From Jacaranda mimosifolia (taxonomy: Eukaryota; Streptophyta; Magnoliopsida; Lamiales; Bignoniaceae): 64,000 nt of DNA. A program made the position numbers and the translations under genes. The stretch spans positions 29,100,710 through 29,164,709 of the forward strand of contig CM032120.1 of assembly GCA_018894105.1 (NCBI GenBank). Reading direction: 5' to 3'. Positions within the stretch are counted from its first letter, which is position 1; the number at the start of each line of letters is the position of its first letter. Below the pieces are notes generated by a model that searched no databases, was not told the DNA's origin, and worked only from the letters and a program-made list of their open reading frames with translations. Below are positions 14,006 through 24,984 of the stretch, piece after piece.

Positions 14006-14519
14006 GTAGTTAGAGAAAACAATAAAAATACATGAAAAATGCGTTTTTCTCTTCAAGAAGAATGCTTTCATTTTTTTTTTCCTGAAATCGACGACTTCTC
14101 CAAGCGACCAAACAAAAGGGCGCGAAATCATTCATCTGCCATTGACGCGAAGAAAACAAAAAAAAAAGACACCAAAATTTCTGCCATTTTTTCTGTGACA
14201 ATGGAAGGAGAAACAGTGGCAACAAGAAGCGAAATACAAAAAGAAGTGATAAAAAGAAACAAATGTATGTTTTTTGCATTCACAGTTTTAAATGTCTGTA
14301 ATTTTTCAGTGTTATACTTATTTCTTATCTATTTTCTCATGTTTAGGGTTTTTACTCCCTATTTAGTTGTTAAACACTTGAACCCAATTGATATATATAA
14401 TTTTATTTGTGAGATGGGAAGTTTTTGATTTGTACTTGAAAGGCATGAAAGTTGTACTTCACTTTTTTGAGGTTTATACTTCTTTTTACCTGAAATTATA
14501 CGGTGAAATTATCTGAAAG

Positions 14520-14946
14520 TGGTAGTATATTATTTGTGGTACAAAACATCTAAGCTTGCAGTACACATTAAGCAAAAGTGTAGTATATAATCTGTATAAC
14601 TGTAGTATATTTTAGAAGCAAATGTAGTATAAACATTCAAGCTTGCAGTACACATTAAGCAAAAGTGTAGTATATAATCTGTGTAACTGCAGTACATTTT
14701 AAAAGCATTTGTAGTACAAAATATTCAAAGCTGCAGATTAAATGAAATTATAGTATATAATTTGTATGCATGCAGTACATTTTAGAAGCATCAATAGTAC
14801 AAAAGTATTCAAGCATGCAGTATATATTAACTGAAAATGTAGTATATAATTTGTGTATTTGTAGTACATTTTAGAAGCAACTGTAGTACAAAATATTTAA
14901 GCCTATAGTATACATTAAATGAAAGTATAGTATATAATCTGTGTAA
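14520..14946. repeat. Tandem array A, first block, ~88-bp monomer
   Basis: TAGTATATAAT-type anchors recur at 14581, 14668, 14751, 14840 and 14928, a spacing of 83-89 bp. Each monomer carries several AGTACA/AGTATA motifs plus TTTTAGAAGCA and ATTCAAGC segments. Copies are diverged. The block is interrupted at about 14947 by foreign, GC-richer sequence. Confidence 0.85.
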
Positions 14947-15634
14947 AGATGAGCTAAATTCATCCGGTGCAAAAAGAGATTAGAGTTGAGTTGGGGTACC
15001 GCATACACTTCGAGTCCTCATGTATATGTTGATGAGGACGTCAACGGATCGAGTGGGGGAGAATGTCATGGGTCGCTCATTGTAGGAGAATGGCGACCTT
15101 GACTTCAAGGGGTATTAGGAGCGACAAGGCGTTGTCGACTCACTCGGAAGGCGAAAAAAGCCCATGAGCAGAGAATCTTACGAGGTGCGGTTTGAAAAAC
15201 TGTTTCAATGGCATATTCCTTAAGTTATGAGGATGCTTCCCACCAAGTTTGAAGTCATTCCGTGTCCGTTTGGGCACCGAACATTGAGGGCGACCTGGAG
15301 CGGTCTTACTGCACGCAGGTAGTGCAAATATGCATTGAGCAGAGTGTCTTGGAAAAGGAATTTGTGAAACTGTTTCAGTGGGTTGTTCCTTGAGGTGTTG
15401 GCAACGTTCCCACCAAGTTTCACCAGTAGACGGTTCCGTTTGGATAGGAAACGGCGAAGATCTTTAGAATGCGGCTGTGCAGTGGCAATGCTGTAATTCC
15501 AGCTTATTGCGAGGGCAATTACTGTTCCATGGAGAATCGGACGGGGTTGGAGCTTTGTGGAGTTAATGTATAAGCCGAGAGCTATCCAACGGTTCAAGCG
15601 GCAAGTGATTTGGACGCCGAGAGAGGAAGTTGCG
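14947..15634 (+). mobile_element. Retrotransposon 3'-end/LTR fragment inside array A
   Basis: This block is clearly GC-richer than the array on either side. It contains GATGAGGACGTCAACGG, a polypurine tract GAGTGGGGGAGAA at 15051-15063, and immediately after it TGTCATGGGTCGC. That layout is typical of the coding end, polypurine tract and LTR start of an LTR retrotransposon. No LTR end in CA or second LTR is seen, so it is truncated. An internal duplication of about 167 bp is visible (ACTGTTTCAATGG... near 15200 and ACTGTTTCAGTGG... near 15370, each running into CCCACCAAGTTT). The long minus-strand frame at 15220-15657 is not considered a gene. Confidence 0.55.
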
Positions 15635-16100
15635 AAAATGTAGTACAAAACATTCAAGCCTATAGATTAAATGAAATTATAGTATATAATCTGTGTATAT
15701 GCAGTATATTTTATAAGCATCTGTAGTACAAAAATATTCAAGCGTGCAGTATACATTACTGAAAAATATAGTATATAATCTGTGTAACTGCAGTACATTT
15801 TAGAAGCAAATATAGTATAAACATTTATGCTTGCAGTACACATCAGGCAAAAGTATAACATATAATCTATGTAACTGCAGTACATTTTAGAAGTATCTGT
15901 AGTATAAAACATTCAAACCTGTAGATTAAATTAAATTATAATTTAATATTTGTATACATGCAGTACATTTTAGAAGCATCTGTAGTACAAAAACATTCAG
16001 GCATGTAGTATACATTAACTAAAAATATAGTATATAACCTGTGTATCTATAGTATATTTTAGAAATAATTGTAGTACAAAACATTTAAGCCTGTAGGGTT
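15635..16100. repeat. Tandem array A, second block, ~88-bp monomer
   Basis: The same monomer as 14520-14946 resumes immediately after the inserted fragment. Anchors lie near 15680, 15769, 15857, 15943 and 16028, again about 88 bp apart. The two blocks were once continuous. Confidence 0.85.
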
Positions 16101-16159
16101 TGAATCATACTTTGTATGTACATACATATGTAAATTGAAGCATACTTTGTTTATAATAT

Positions 16160-17200
16160 TATTTTGTATGTAAGTATAATTTTTCATCAAGTATTTATAA
16201 TATTTCGATTTCAATACAATATGAGGGAAATGAAATACAAATGTAGAACGAACAAAGTATAAATGGTGTTATGTTGAAGTACACTTCAATTCAATTGAAA
16301 TCGAGCAGTGAATTTGAGTACAATATGATGAAAATGAAGTACAAATATAGAAAAAATAAAGTATAAATGGTGTTATGTTGAAGTACACTTCAATTAAATT
16401 GAAATTAGGTAGTGGATTTAAGTACAATATGATGGAAATGAAGTACAAATATAGAAAAAATAAAGTATAAATGGTGTTATGTTGAAGTACACTTCAATTA
16501 AATTGAAATTAGGTAGTGAATTTAAGTACAATATGATGGAAATGAAGTATAAATATAGAACAAACAAAGTATAAATGGTGTTATATTAAAATACAGTTCA
16601 ATTAAATTGAAATCGAGCAGTGAATTTGAGTACAATATGAGGAAAATGAAGTACAAACGTAGAACAAACAAAGTATAAATATTGTTATGTTGAAGTACAG
16701 TTCAATTAAATTGAAATCGAACAGTGAATTTGAGTATAATATGATGAAATGAAGTACAAACGTAGAACAAACAAAGTATAAATGGTGTTATGTTGAAGTA
16801 CACTTCAATTAAATTGAAGTTGAAGTACAAACGTAGAACAAACAAAATATAAATGGTGTTATGTTGAAGTACACTTCAACTAAATTGAAATCGAACAGTG
16901 AATTTGAGTATAATATGATAGAAATTAAGTACAAATATGGAACAAACAAAGTATAAATGGTGTTATGTTGAAGTACACTTCAATTAAATTGAAATCGGGC
17001 AGTGAATTTGATAACAATATGATGAAAATAAAGTACAAATATAGAACAAACAAAGTATAAATGGTGTTATGTTAAAGTACACTTCAATTCAATTGAAACT
17101 GGATAGTGAATTTGAGTACAATATGATGAAAATGTAGTACAAACGTAGAACAAATAAAGTACAAATGATATTATATTGAAGTACACTTATTGCAATTGAA
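16160..17200. repeat. Tandem array B, 104-bp monomer, ~10 copies
   Basis: The anchor AATGGTGTTATGTTGAAGTA recurs at 16262, 16366, 16470, 16574, 16679, 16781, 16852, 16956 and 17060, with a diverged copy at about 17164. Spacing is 102-105 bp except one copy shortened to 71 bp. Each monomer has four AGTAYA motifs. It also has two nested inverted repeats: TTGAAGT/ACTTCAA around AC, and TTCAATT/AATTGAA around a single base. This is the most homogeneous of the four arrays. Confidence 0.92.
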
Positions 17201-17529
17201 TAATTAGTCTCCAATAATTGTAGTGATAGTCAAGTACAATATTTTGAGATTATCAGATCAGATGAAGTACGTATTTATACGGGTTATAGGGTGGATATTA
17301 TTGTCAAATGTTCATTTGTTTACATCTTTGAAAGCATAAGTATTCTTTACATTACTGCGATTGATAACATTCATTCGTTAAACATTAGTGGTTAACACTT
17401 TAAAACTTTAATATTATTTTATTCATATAATAAATATTACACACATTTTTAGAATTTGGATATTAATTACTGAGACTTAAAAAGCAAATCATCGAACAAA
17501 TTTCAATTCAACAATATTAGTAAAAATAT

Positions 17530-18110
17530 TAAGAAATGGAGTACATAATGGTCGAAATGAAATACAAATGTCGTGAAATCAAGTATAAATCTTTCAAATT
17601 GAGGTACGAAAGCGCTGATATCTTGGACAACATCTATTTGCTAACTTCTACGCTAAACAAGTACATTATTGCCAAAAGGAAGTGCAAATGTCATGAAATC
17701 AAGTACAATTCTACCAAATTGGGATACAAAAAAATTGATATCTCGGTTAACATGCAAAAATGCCAATTTCACGCTAAATCAAATACATAATTTTCGAAAT
17801 GAAGTACAATTGTCATGAAATCAAGTATAATTCTCCCAAATTAGGGTGCAAAATAACTGATATCTCTAACAACATACAAAAATGCCAATTTCACGCTAAA
17901 TCAAATACATAATTGCCGAAATAAAGTATAATTGTCATGACACCAAGTATAGTTCTCCCAAATTGGGGTACAAAATAACAGATATCTCGGACAATATACA
18001 AAAATACCAATTTCACGCTAAATCAAGTACATGATTACCGAAATAAAGTACAAATGTCATGAAATCAAGTATAAATCTCCTAGATTAAGGTACAAAATTT
18101 AGCTAGATTA
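17530..18110. repeat. Tandem array C, ~121-bp monomer, 4-5 copies
   Basis: GATATCT anchors lie at 17617, 17737, 17859 and 17981, spacing 120-122 bp. Monomers contain AAGTACAAATGTCATGAAAT, AAGTATAA, CAAATT-GGGGTACAAAA and AATTTCACGCTAAATCAA segments. The array runs straight into the transposase C-terminal remnant at 18103. Confidence 0.88.
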
Positions 18111-18330
18111 CTGATTCTTTGCAGGTTCGACGATTATGCCTTGTTCTACCACACATTTTACACTTAATTACACGTTTCTCAATTTGTGATAGAATCCTCT
18201 GTGTCCTTCTATGCCCAGGTTGAGATCGGCAATCAGGTGCATTAATGACTCCATCATCATCTAGAGGGAACATATGCATATCATAAGTATGAATAGTATT
18301 TATCACTGCTTGGTATACTTGTTGATACAT
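18103..18330 (-). pseudogene. MULE transposase C-terminal remnant with zinc knuckle
   Basis: The frame keeps a recognisable MURA-type tail. A proline/glycine/arginine-rich linker (CRSQPGHRRTQRILSQIE) is followed by a CX2CX4HX4C zinc knuckle, KCKMCGRTRHNRRTC, near the end. In MuDR-type transposases this knuckle lies C-terminal to the MULE (DDE) and SWIM domains. Those domains are not present upstream on this strand, where array D begins. Only about 75 codons remain and the nominal start codon is not meaningful. What it is: seen. That it came from a full transposase: inferred. Confidence 0.75.
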
Positions 18331-18379
18331 CTCAACTCGGTAATATTGATAGGTAAAGTCATACGATGAAAGTGACTTT

Positions 18380-19850
18380 GACTCGAGAATACACGTTTTG
18401 ATAAAATAAAGTAAAATTTCGGAACACTTGAAGTATAGAACTTCAATGAATATAGTATAAGTTTAGATAAAATGATGTATAAAATGAAGTATAATTTCAA
18501 AAAAACAGAAATATAATTTTTGATAAAGTGAAGTACAATTTCAGAACACCTGAAGTATAAAACCTTAGCAATTGCAACACAATTTTTGAATAATCCATTA
18601 GTAGAATACTTGAAACTTAAATAATAGATTCAGATAACTGAAGTACAAGTTCGGAACACTTGAAGTATAGAACTTCAATTAATAGAGTACATGTTTAGGT
18701 AAAATGATGTATAAAATAAAGTATAATTTTAAAAAATAAAAGTACAATTTTAGATAAAGTGAAATACAATTTCAGAACACCTGAAGTATAAAATCTTAGT
18801 AATTGCGGTACGATTTTTGGATAATTCATTAGTAGAACACTTGAAACTTAAATAATAGATTCAAATAACTGCAGTATAAGTTTAGATAAAATAAAGTACA
18901 ATTTCGAAACACTTGAAGTATAGAACTTCAATGAATAGAGTATATGTTTATGTAAAATGAAGTATAATTTCAGAAAATAGAAGTACAATTTTATATAAAA
19001 AGAAGTACAATTTTAGAACACTTGAAGTATAAATCCTTAGCAATTGCAATACGATTTTGGATAATCCATTAGTAGAACACTTGAAGTATAAAACTTAAAT
19101 AATAGATTCAGATAATTGAAGTACAAGTTTAAATAAAATGAAGTACAATTTCAGAACACTTGAAGTATAGAACTTCAATGAATAGAATACATGTTTAGGT
19201 AAAACAATGTATGAAACGAAATATAATTTCAAAAAATAGAAGTACATTTTTAGATAACGTGAAATATAATTTCAAAACACTTGAAGTATAAAACTTTAGC
19301 AATTGCAGTGTAATTTTTGGATAATCCATTAGTAAAACACTTTAAACTTAAATAATAGATTCAAATAACTAAAGTATAAGTTTAGATAAAATGAAGTACA
19401 ATTTTGAAACACTTGAAGTATAGAACTTCAATGAATAAAGTACAGGTTTAGATAAAATGAAGTACAAAAGAAAGTATAATTTCAAAAAATAAAAGTACAA
19501 TTTTAGATAAAGTGAAGTACAATTTCAGAACGCTTGAAGTATAAAGCCTAGCAACTGCAGTATATTTTGGTTAATTGATAAATATAACACTTAAAGTATA
19601 TAACTTCAATAAATATAGTACAATCTTTGATAAAATGAAGTATAATTTCAGAAAATTAAAAGAATAATTTTATATAGAAGACGTATAGTTTAGGAACACT
19701 TCAGTATAAACTGCTAGAAGTTGCAGTACAATTTTGGATAATCCATTAATAGAACACTTGAAGTATAAAACTTACATAATAGAGTACAATTTCAGAACAC
19801 TTCAAGTACAAAACTTTACAAACTGCAGTATAGTTTAGATTCTATAGAAG
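18380..19850. repeat. Tandem array D, ~230-255-bp monomer, ~6 copies
   Basis: CACTTGAAGTATAGAACTTC anchors lie at 18425, 18657, 18910, 19157 and 19410 (spacing 232-253 bp), with a diverged anchor near 19588. Monomers are dense in AAGTACAATTT and AAGTATAA motifs and share AATCCATTAGTAGAACACTT. The array occupies the place where the middle of the transposase gene would be. Confidence 0.88.
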
Positions 19851-19852
19851 TA

Positions 19853-20086
19853 TTACCTTAAACCATCACTGCTCTTCTTTACACTGCTGCTTAATTCATG
19901 CTTTCGGTTTATCAGGATGTCAACAATGTTCATCTTCAATGTCAAATGCAGTAAGACCATATTCATGACACCGTCATCATCAGTCAAACTCATGTACAAT
20001 ATTTGATATAGAGCTATGTATTGCAAACTGAAGTGTTCGGCGTTGATTTCACTCCATTTTCTTGCGAGATTAATGTATATGTCCAT
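19853..20086 (-). pseudogene. MULE transposase N-terminal-like remnant
   Basis: The minus-strand frame begins MDIYINLARKWSE and continues with a DDDGVMNM segment. The opening resembles the start of many plant MULE transposases, where a strand ending in GKW is followed by an acidic region. It lies upstream (minus strand) of the zinc-knuckle remnant at 18103-18330 with array D between. Resemblance is short, so this assignment is weaker than for the C-terminal piece. Confidence 0.5.
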
Positions 20087-20384
20087 TAACTTGATTGAAC
20101 ACTCCTACTTCACTATTGGTTGACATTTTCAGAAAAATATAAGAAACTCAGAAGCAACTGAGAAGAAGAAGAAACCCAAAAATGATGAAAATAAAAAGAG
20201 AAGAAGACAATGCAGCTATCGGGTTGGTGGCTTTTGGCTCTAACATTATTCTCGTTCCCGCCGTGGAGCTTGTTGCATTTTTTCGGTTCTTTCTGTTTCT
20301 GGTATGATATGGTTTACTGTTTGCTTGTCCGGATGAAGAAGAAGTGAGAAAAAAATAATGAAAAATATTATACTTAAGGGCATT

Positions 20385-20514
20385 TTTGTCAAATCAAGTG
20401 AGTGGGGTGATCTCTAAACTTTTAACAAAACTAGGGAGTTTTTTCTAACAAAAATCAAGTGGGGACTGATCACAAAAGTGGAAAGTGTGTTTGGTACTTT
20501 TAAATAAGTGTCCC
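20385..20514 (-). repeat. Right terminal inverted repeat of the 6.65-kb MULE
   Basis: Contains the complement of TTTTGTGATCAGTCCCCA at 20460-20477. It reads GGGACACTTATTTAAAAGTA inward from 20514 on the minus strand. It pairs with 13885-14005. Confidence 0.75.
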
Positions 20515-20520
20515 TTGAAA

Positions 20521-20860
20521 GGCCCTTTGATTTTGTTTTATGAAGGCATTTTTATTTTCTAATAAAAAGAAATTAAAAAGTTAGTTATAAATGTAATTTT
20601 GAAAATTAAATATTGTTTGGATATTTTGTTTAAAATGAAATGATTATGTAGGGTTGAAAATAAGTTGTATTTGGATATTATTGTATTTTTGTATTAAAAA
20701 TCATGCAAATGAGAGTAAGAGAAAATAAAGTGTGAAAATAGAGAGAATGTGTTTGAAAAAATATGTTGCGAATGAAAATATTAGAAAAATTGATAATTTT
20801 TTATTCTTATTTTTAAGAGAAAATAAAAACAATGTTTGAAAACAAAACAAAACGGGCGCC
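20521..20860. mobile_element. MITE, PIF/Harbinger-like ends
   Basis: The left end GGCCCTTTGATTTTGTTTT and the right end (reverse complement GGCGCCCGTTTTGTTTTG) are similar inverted repeats, followed on both sides by ATTTTTATTTTC-like tracts. They resemble the ends of the MITE at 52825-53251. No clean 3-bp target duplication was found. Its left end touches the MULE flanking duplication, so the two insertions abut or are nested. Confidence 0.5.
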
Positions 20861-23479
20861 AAGCTGCAAAAAAAAACAAGAATATAAGGTACCAGACTAT
20901 TGTTTCTATACTGTAACTCTACCATGTCTATTTTTCAATGAATTCCTTCCTGTTGTGTTTGATTGTGTGATTTGGATTTTTTTGGGGAAAAAAATAAAAT
21001 TAAATGATTTTAATATTCACAGTAATGGCAGAGAGAATAACTCAAAATTAATATCAAAAATTTTAAATTCTTAATGCGTAAATTTTTCAATGCAAATGCA
21101 ACCTTAATAAATTTACCGATGATATAAAATTAGCAAAAAATCCCACAGGCACAATATGTAATTACTAGAATACTGTCTAGTTTTTAAGTTATATAGCAAT
21201 ACGTAGCTAAATTTTTTAATTGAAATGATCGAATGTACTAAATAATTAAAAAATATTATAAAATATAGACTATCTCAGTTCGAACTCAACGAAAACATAT
21301 TATTAGTAGGTAAAGTTTTTGACTTCCCAAACGTAGCGTTTCCAATTTTTTGTGATACACAACAAAATTTTAGGCTTGTGAGCTAATACTTTATTTTTTA
21401 TGTTCCTAAGAAATTGGGGTTGTTTCATATTTTAGATATATGATATTGGAAAATGAGGTTGTGATTGGCTGTAAAATGATGTGCAATAATTATAGTGATG
21501 TGATGGAATGAAGTAATTTGAGGTTGTGATTAAGATATGTTTAAGAAAATGAAAATGTTTTATGGTTCTTTGATTTGTTTTGGATTGAGAATATTAATAA
21601 AAAAATTTAAAATAGTAGACAAATTTATAATATTAATTTTTTTAGAAATTATTCAAAAATGGACAGTGAATTATTTTATTATTTAGGGAAATGAAGTTCT
21701 AACTAGGAAAATAACAATTTTTTTTTTGTTTCATATTGTGAATTAAATTTTAACAAATATTGTAGAAATTTGATTTTAATTTTTTGTTTATTCAAAAAAA
21801 ATATTAAAAATGTGTATCACATAATTTTGATATTGTCTTTTTTTAAATATGCATATATATTTTTAAAAATAATGTTTACCAAAAATAAATGAAAAGATAA
21901 ATTTGATATTTTTGATATTTTTTTATAAAATAGACAATTAAATATTTTCTAAATTGAGAAAAAGTCAAATTCCAACTACAATTTCTTTTTGAAGATTATC
22001 ATGAATTTAGTTTTAATAAATTCCAAATTAATCGAATTAATTAAAAAATGATAAAAATAACTGAATCAAGTTTTGGTTAATGATTTTTTTATTTCATAAA
22101 AATAACAAATTTGCATTTCGTTAAAAATCAAAAATGTTAATTACCATCAAATGATTCAAATTTTTGTTTGGTCAATTAGGTTGCAATATTAAAAAAAAAA
22201 AAATAAATTGTCCACACTTTTCATGATGGAACTGAAAAATTATTTTAGCAATATTCATATTCCTATAATTGAAAATGATGCAAGACCAAATTTTGGGATG
22301 TAATAGTAAAAAATTTTCTATTCATAATATATATTAGTTTATAATTTAATTATAAAATCTTATCTTTTTTTTCCCTAATCAGATATGTACTTTTTAGATT
22401 ACATAAAAAAAAATACAAACTTAATATATTTTAAACTAATATAATAATATTTAAATTATCTATAATAACATTAAATAAATATTCAATTCTTAATAAATTT
22501 TATATTTTTAAAAATTGAAAATGCACATCTTGATACAATTTTAAATGGAAAAACGAAAAAAAAAAATCTTTAAGCAATAAAATAATATTGAGAAAGCATA
22601 AAAAAAATTAAAAGAAAAAAAAAAAACTAAAACTAAAACAGACAATAAGTGGTATACCAAAGCCTATCAGACTTACCCACTCCAATCTCAGGACGTAACC
22701 CAAAGATATTCTAAATCATATAGACCAAGAAATGGTCTTACATCCAAACACATCTTGGTCCATGTCTAGTGTTTTAAAGTCAAGGAAATGGGATTTTGTT
22801 CCCTAGGCAATTGCAGACTTAGGTTCTTCCCTCTCTGTTAGAGTTGAATTTATTTTATTTAGCACTAGAAAAGGAGAAGGAGAAAAAAGGAACAGTCTAA
22901 AAAGGATTGCAAACAATAATTTTACTTCGAATACCTATTCTTTTATATTTTGATTCATTTATTTTTGAGATAGTGACAGATTCTCTATCTATACGAAGAT
23001 GGATCAGAAATATTTTTTTTGAGAATTCAAAAGAAGGTCACAACGATACTAGTTGTTTATAATTTTGGTAGATATTAAGTAAGAAGTACAACTGAGGCAT
23101 CCTAATACATGCCTATAGACTTGAACCTTATTTTTACATGACTTGATTAATTCGATAAGGAACTCACTATCTCTTTTTGTTGTTCAAATCTTTGACAATA
23201 GAAAAATCGATTTTCAACTCTTTGACAATATGAAAAAGCTAAAAAAATCACCACAATAGAATTAGCATATAGTGGCATCTTATAGTGTAATACATGCAAA
23301 AATTAATATGGTGGTTTTGTAAAAAAATGCCATTATATTTTAATATTTAATCACAAAAAAAGTAATAGCATTTGATTGAAAATCGCAATGAAAATATATT
23401 CAATGTGATGGCAAAGTAAGACCCTAAAAGCAAAAAATAAAAATAAAAAGCAGATAAGGGACCTAATTAAATAACCAAA
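20861..23479. other. AT-rich spacer, no gene recognised
   Basis: Very AT-rich with many homopolymers (for example A-runs near 22191 and 22610). The short stretch 22650-22870 is of more normal composition and may belong to the retroelement that follows. No coding or RNA gene is supported. Confidence 0.45.
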
Positions 23480-24279
23480 TAAATAAGAAAAAGGTTAATG
23501 GGGCTTATAAATTAAGCCCGCTGAGATGGGCACTCAAAACTAAGTAGGTCGAAGCGCACTAAGGATCTAATCAATATAAATACCAACTTTCAAAGTTAAA
23601 AGACATCTAATCATTTATATATGAATTCGAGCTCTTACTATATGCAAGTGCATTTCTAGAGTAGAAGCCCAACTTACTTTGTTGATTTTGGACAGGATTC
23701 CGATTCCATTTCTGTGCAGCACCATCTATGGGAGCTCTTTTCTGAAGAAAGAATGCTGAGGATGTATATGGGATCTAAAGTCTGAGACTCTAACGGCAGA
23801 GTAGCACCATGAGGCGAGCACGTAGACAACAACCCATTGTAAGCACAGTTCTATCCAGTAATGGAGCCATCACCCAACCCGCATCCACCATCGGAGGTGA
23901 CACCCCAACAGTACACTCCACCTCCTAGAGGACTAACGATGTAGATGACTTAAGAAGCATTATTGGTGCTAGTGGAGATTGCTTCAATACTAGCCACGGT
24001 TAAAGAGGTAGCTTAGTATGCTGACTAACTCCGTCCTCAAGAGCAACACTAGTGCTCTAGCCGAAGCAGGAAAGCCTCTTGTGTGGCACTACTCTTTCCT
24101 CATCTCATCATGTATACGTGCAATCTTCCTCTTAATTGAACAATTAAAGTAAATTCCTACTGCAATCAGAGTTCTAACTCACCCATCTATCTCTCAACAC
24201 TTAGGAGAGTAAAAAGCAAATACCTTCCCTTAGTTGTCACTCCTATGAGATATAGCCTATGATGCTAACCATCTTGGTG

Positions 24280-24790
24280 GAGTCAGTTCCCTTGCATGAA
24301 GATTGCTAACCTTCTAGAGCTTGATGGAATTAGGAATCCCCAAGAGTATTTAGATGACAACATGGCGCACTTGAAGCCATACGCTCGGTGGAGCATGTCA
24401 AAACCTCACCCAACATAATATAATAAGGTAGGAGACATATGAAGTTCAAGAACCCCACAGTAGGCAAGCACTTAGTCATTTCGTAGAAGTTATTAAATCG
24501 AATCGAGAAGTGTAACCACGCGGAAGACACAACAACTTCTATGGAGAACCATAAAAGATGATGCTCAGCTCTAAAAGGCAAATAGAATATCCCGTAATAG
24601 GCGATCCCAAAAGCACCTCATAACCAAAAAGATAGTAGACGATCCCAAGAAACAAAGTCTAGAGAAGTACTGGTGTTTCCATTGCAACAGAAGACAAATT
24701 ATCAAAGAATGTAACAGCTTAAAAGGTCCAGCAACGACACATGTGGAGTTGTTGACGAGCGATGAAGATGCAACCAAAAAATAATTCTGA
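24280..24790 (+). pseudogene. Decayed gag with degenerate zinc knuckle
   Basis: In + frames with several stops, fragments read like plant gypsy gag. An IRNPQEYLDD segment near 24330 resembles the conserved start of the gag core. YWCFHCNRRQIIKECNSLK near 24675-24730 resembles a CCHC knuckle in which the central glycine-histidine has been lost. No continuous frame survives. Confidence 0.5.
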
Positions 24791-24984
24791 CTTAAAGCAC
24801 GAAAGACCTTTTAAAAGACAATAGAGCAGATATTAGAACCTCAAAGAGGGCCACAACCACATTTGGCTAATAATCTCTTCGAGAGATACTGAGCAGGTCC
24901 CTCTAAGGAAAAACAAAACAACAATGAATCAAAGGAAAAACAATGGTAATGACTCCGAGTAAGGATCAATGAGCAAGCTAAGAT

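Larger units (their letters stand above)
13854..20522 (-). mobile_element. Large Mutator-like element (MULE) full of tandem arrays
   Basis: Ends are defined by long imperfect inverted repeats (about 13885-14005 and 20385-20514) and a near-matching flanking pair, TTGAAAAGG (13854-13862) and TTGAAAGG (20515-20522), consistent with the 8-9 bp target duplication of MULEs. The body is then 13863-20514, about 6.65 kb. Inside, the minus strand keeps the two ends of a transposase (19853-20086 N-terminal-like, 18103-18330 C-terminal zinc knuckle) in the right order, but no catalytic DDE domain. Most of the interior is four tandem-repeat arrays. Stretches 14011-14519 and 20087-20384 are subterminal, purine-rich and without a convincing gene. 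The element is non-autonomous as it stands. Confidence 0.75.

Noticed and set aside
14039..14428. 129-codon frame just inside the left MULE TIR, considered as a MULE gene
   Set aside because: Lys/Phe-rich, no transposase motif, opposed by another frame on the minus strand; probably chance in subterminal DNA.
15220..15657. 145-codon minus-strand frame in the GC-rich insert
   Set aside because: It runs antisense through a retroelement LTR fragment, including part of its duplicated segment; no domain is recognisable.
16160..17200. Regularly spaced repeats considered as a CRISPR-like array
   Set aside because: Monomers are contiguous with no unique spacers, and the context is a plant transposon.
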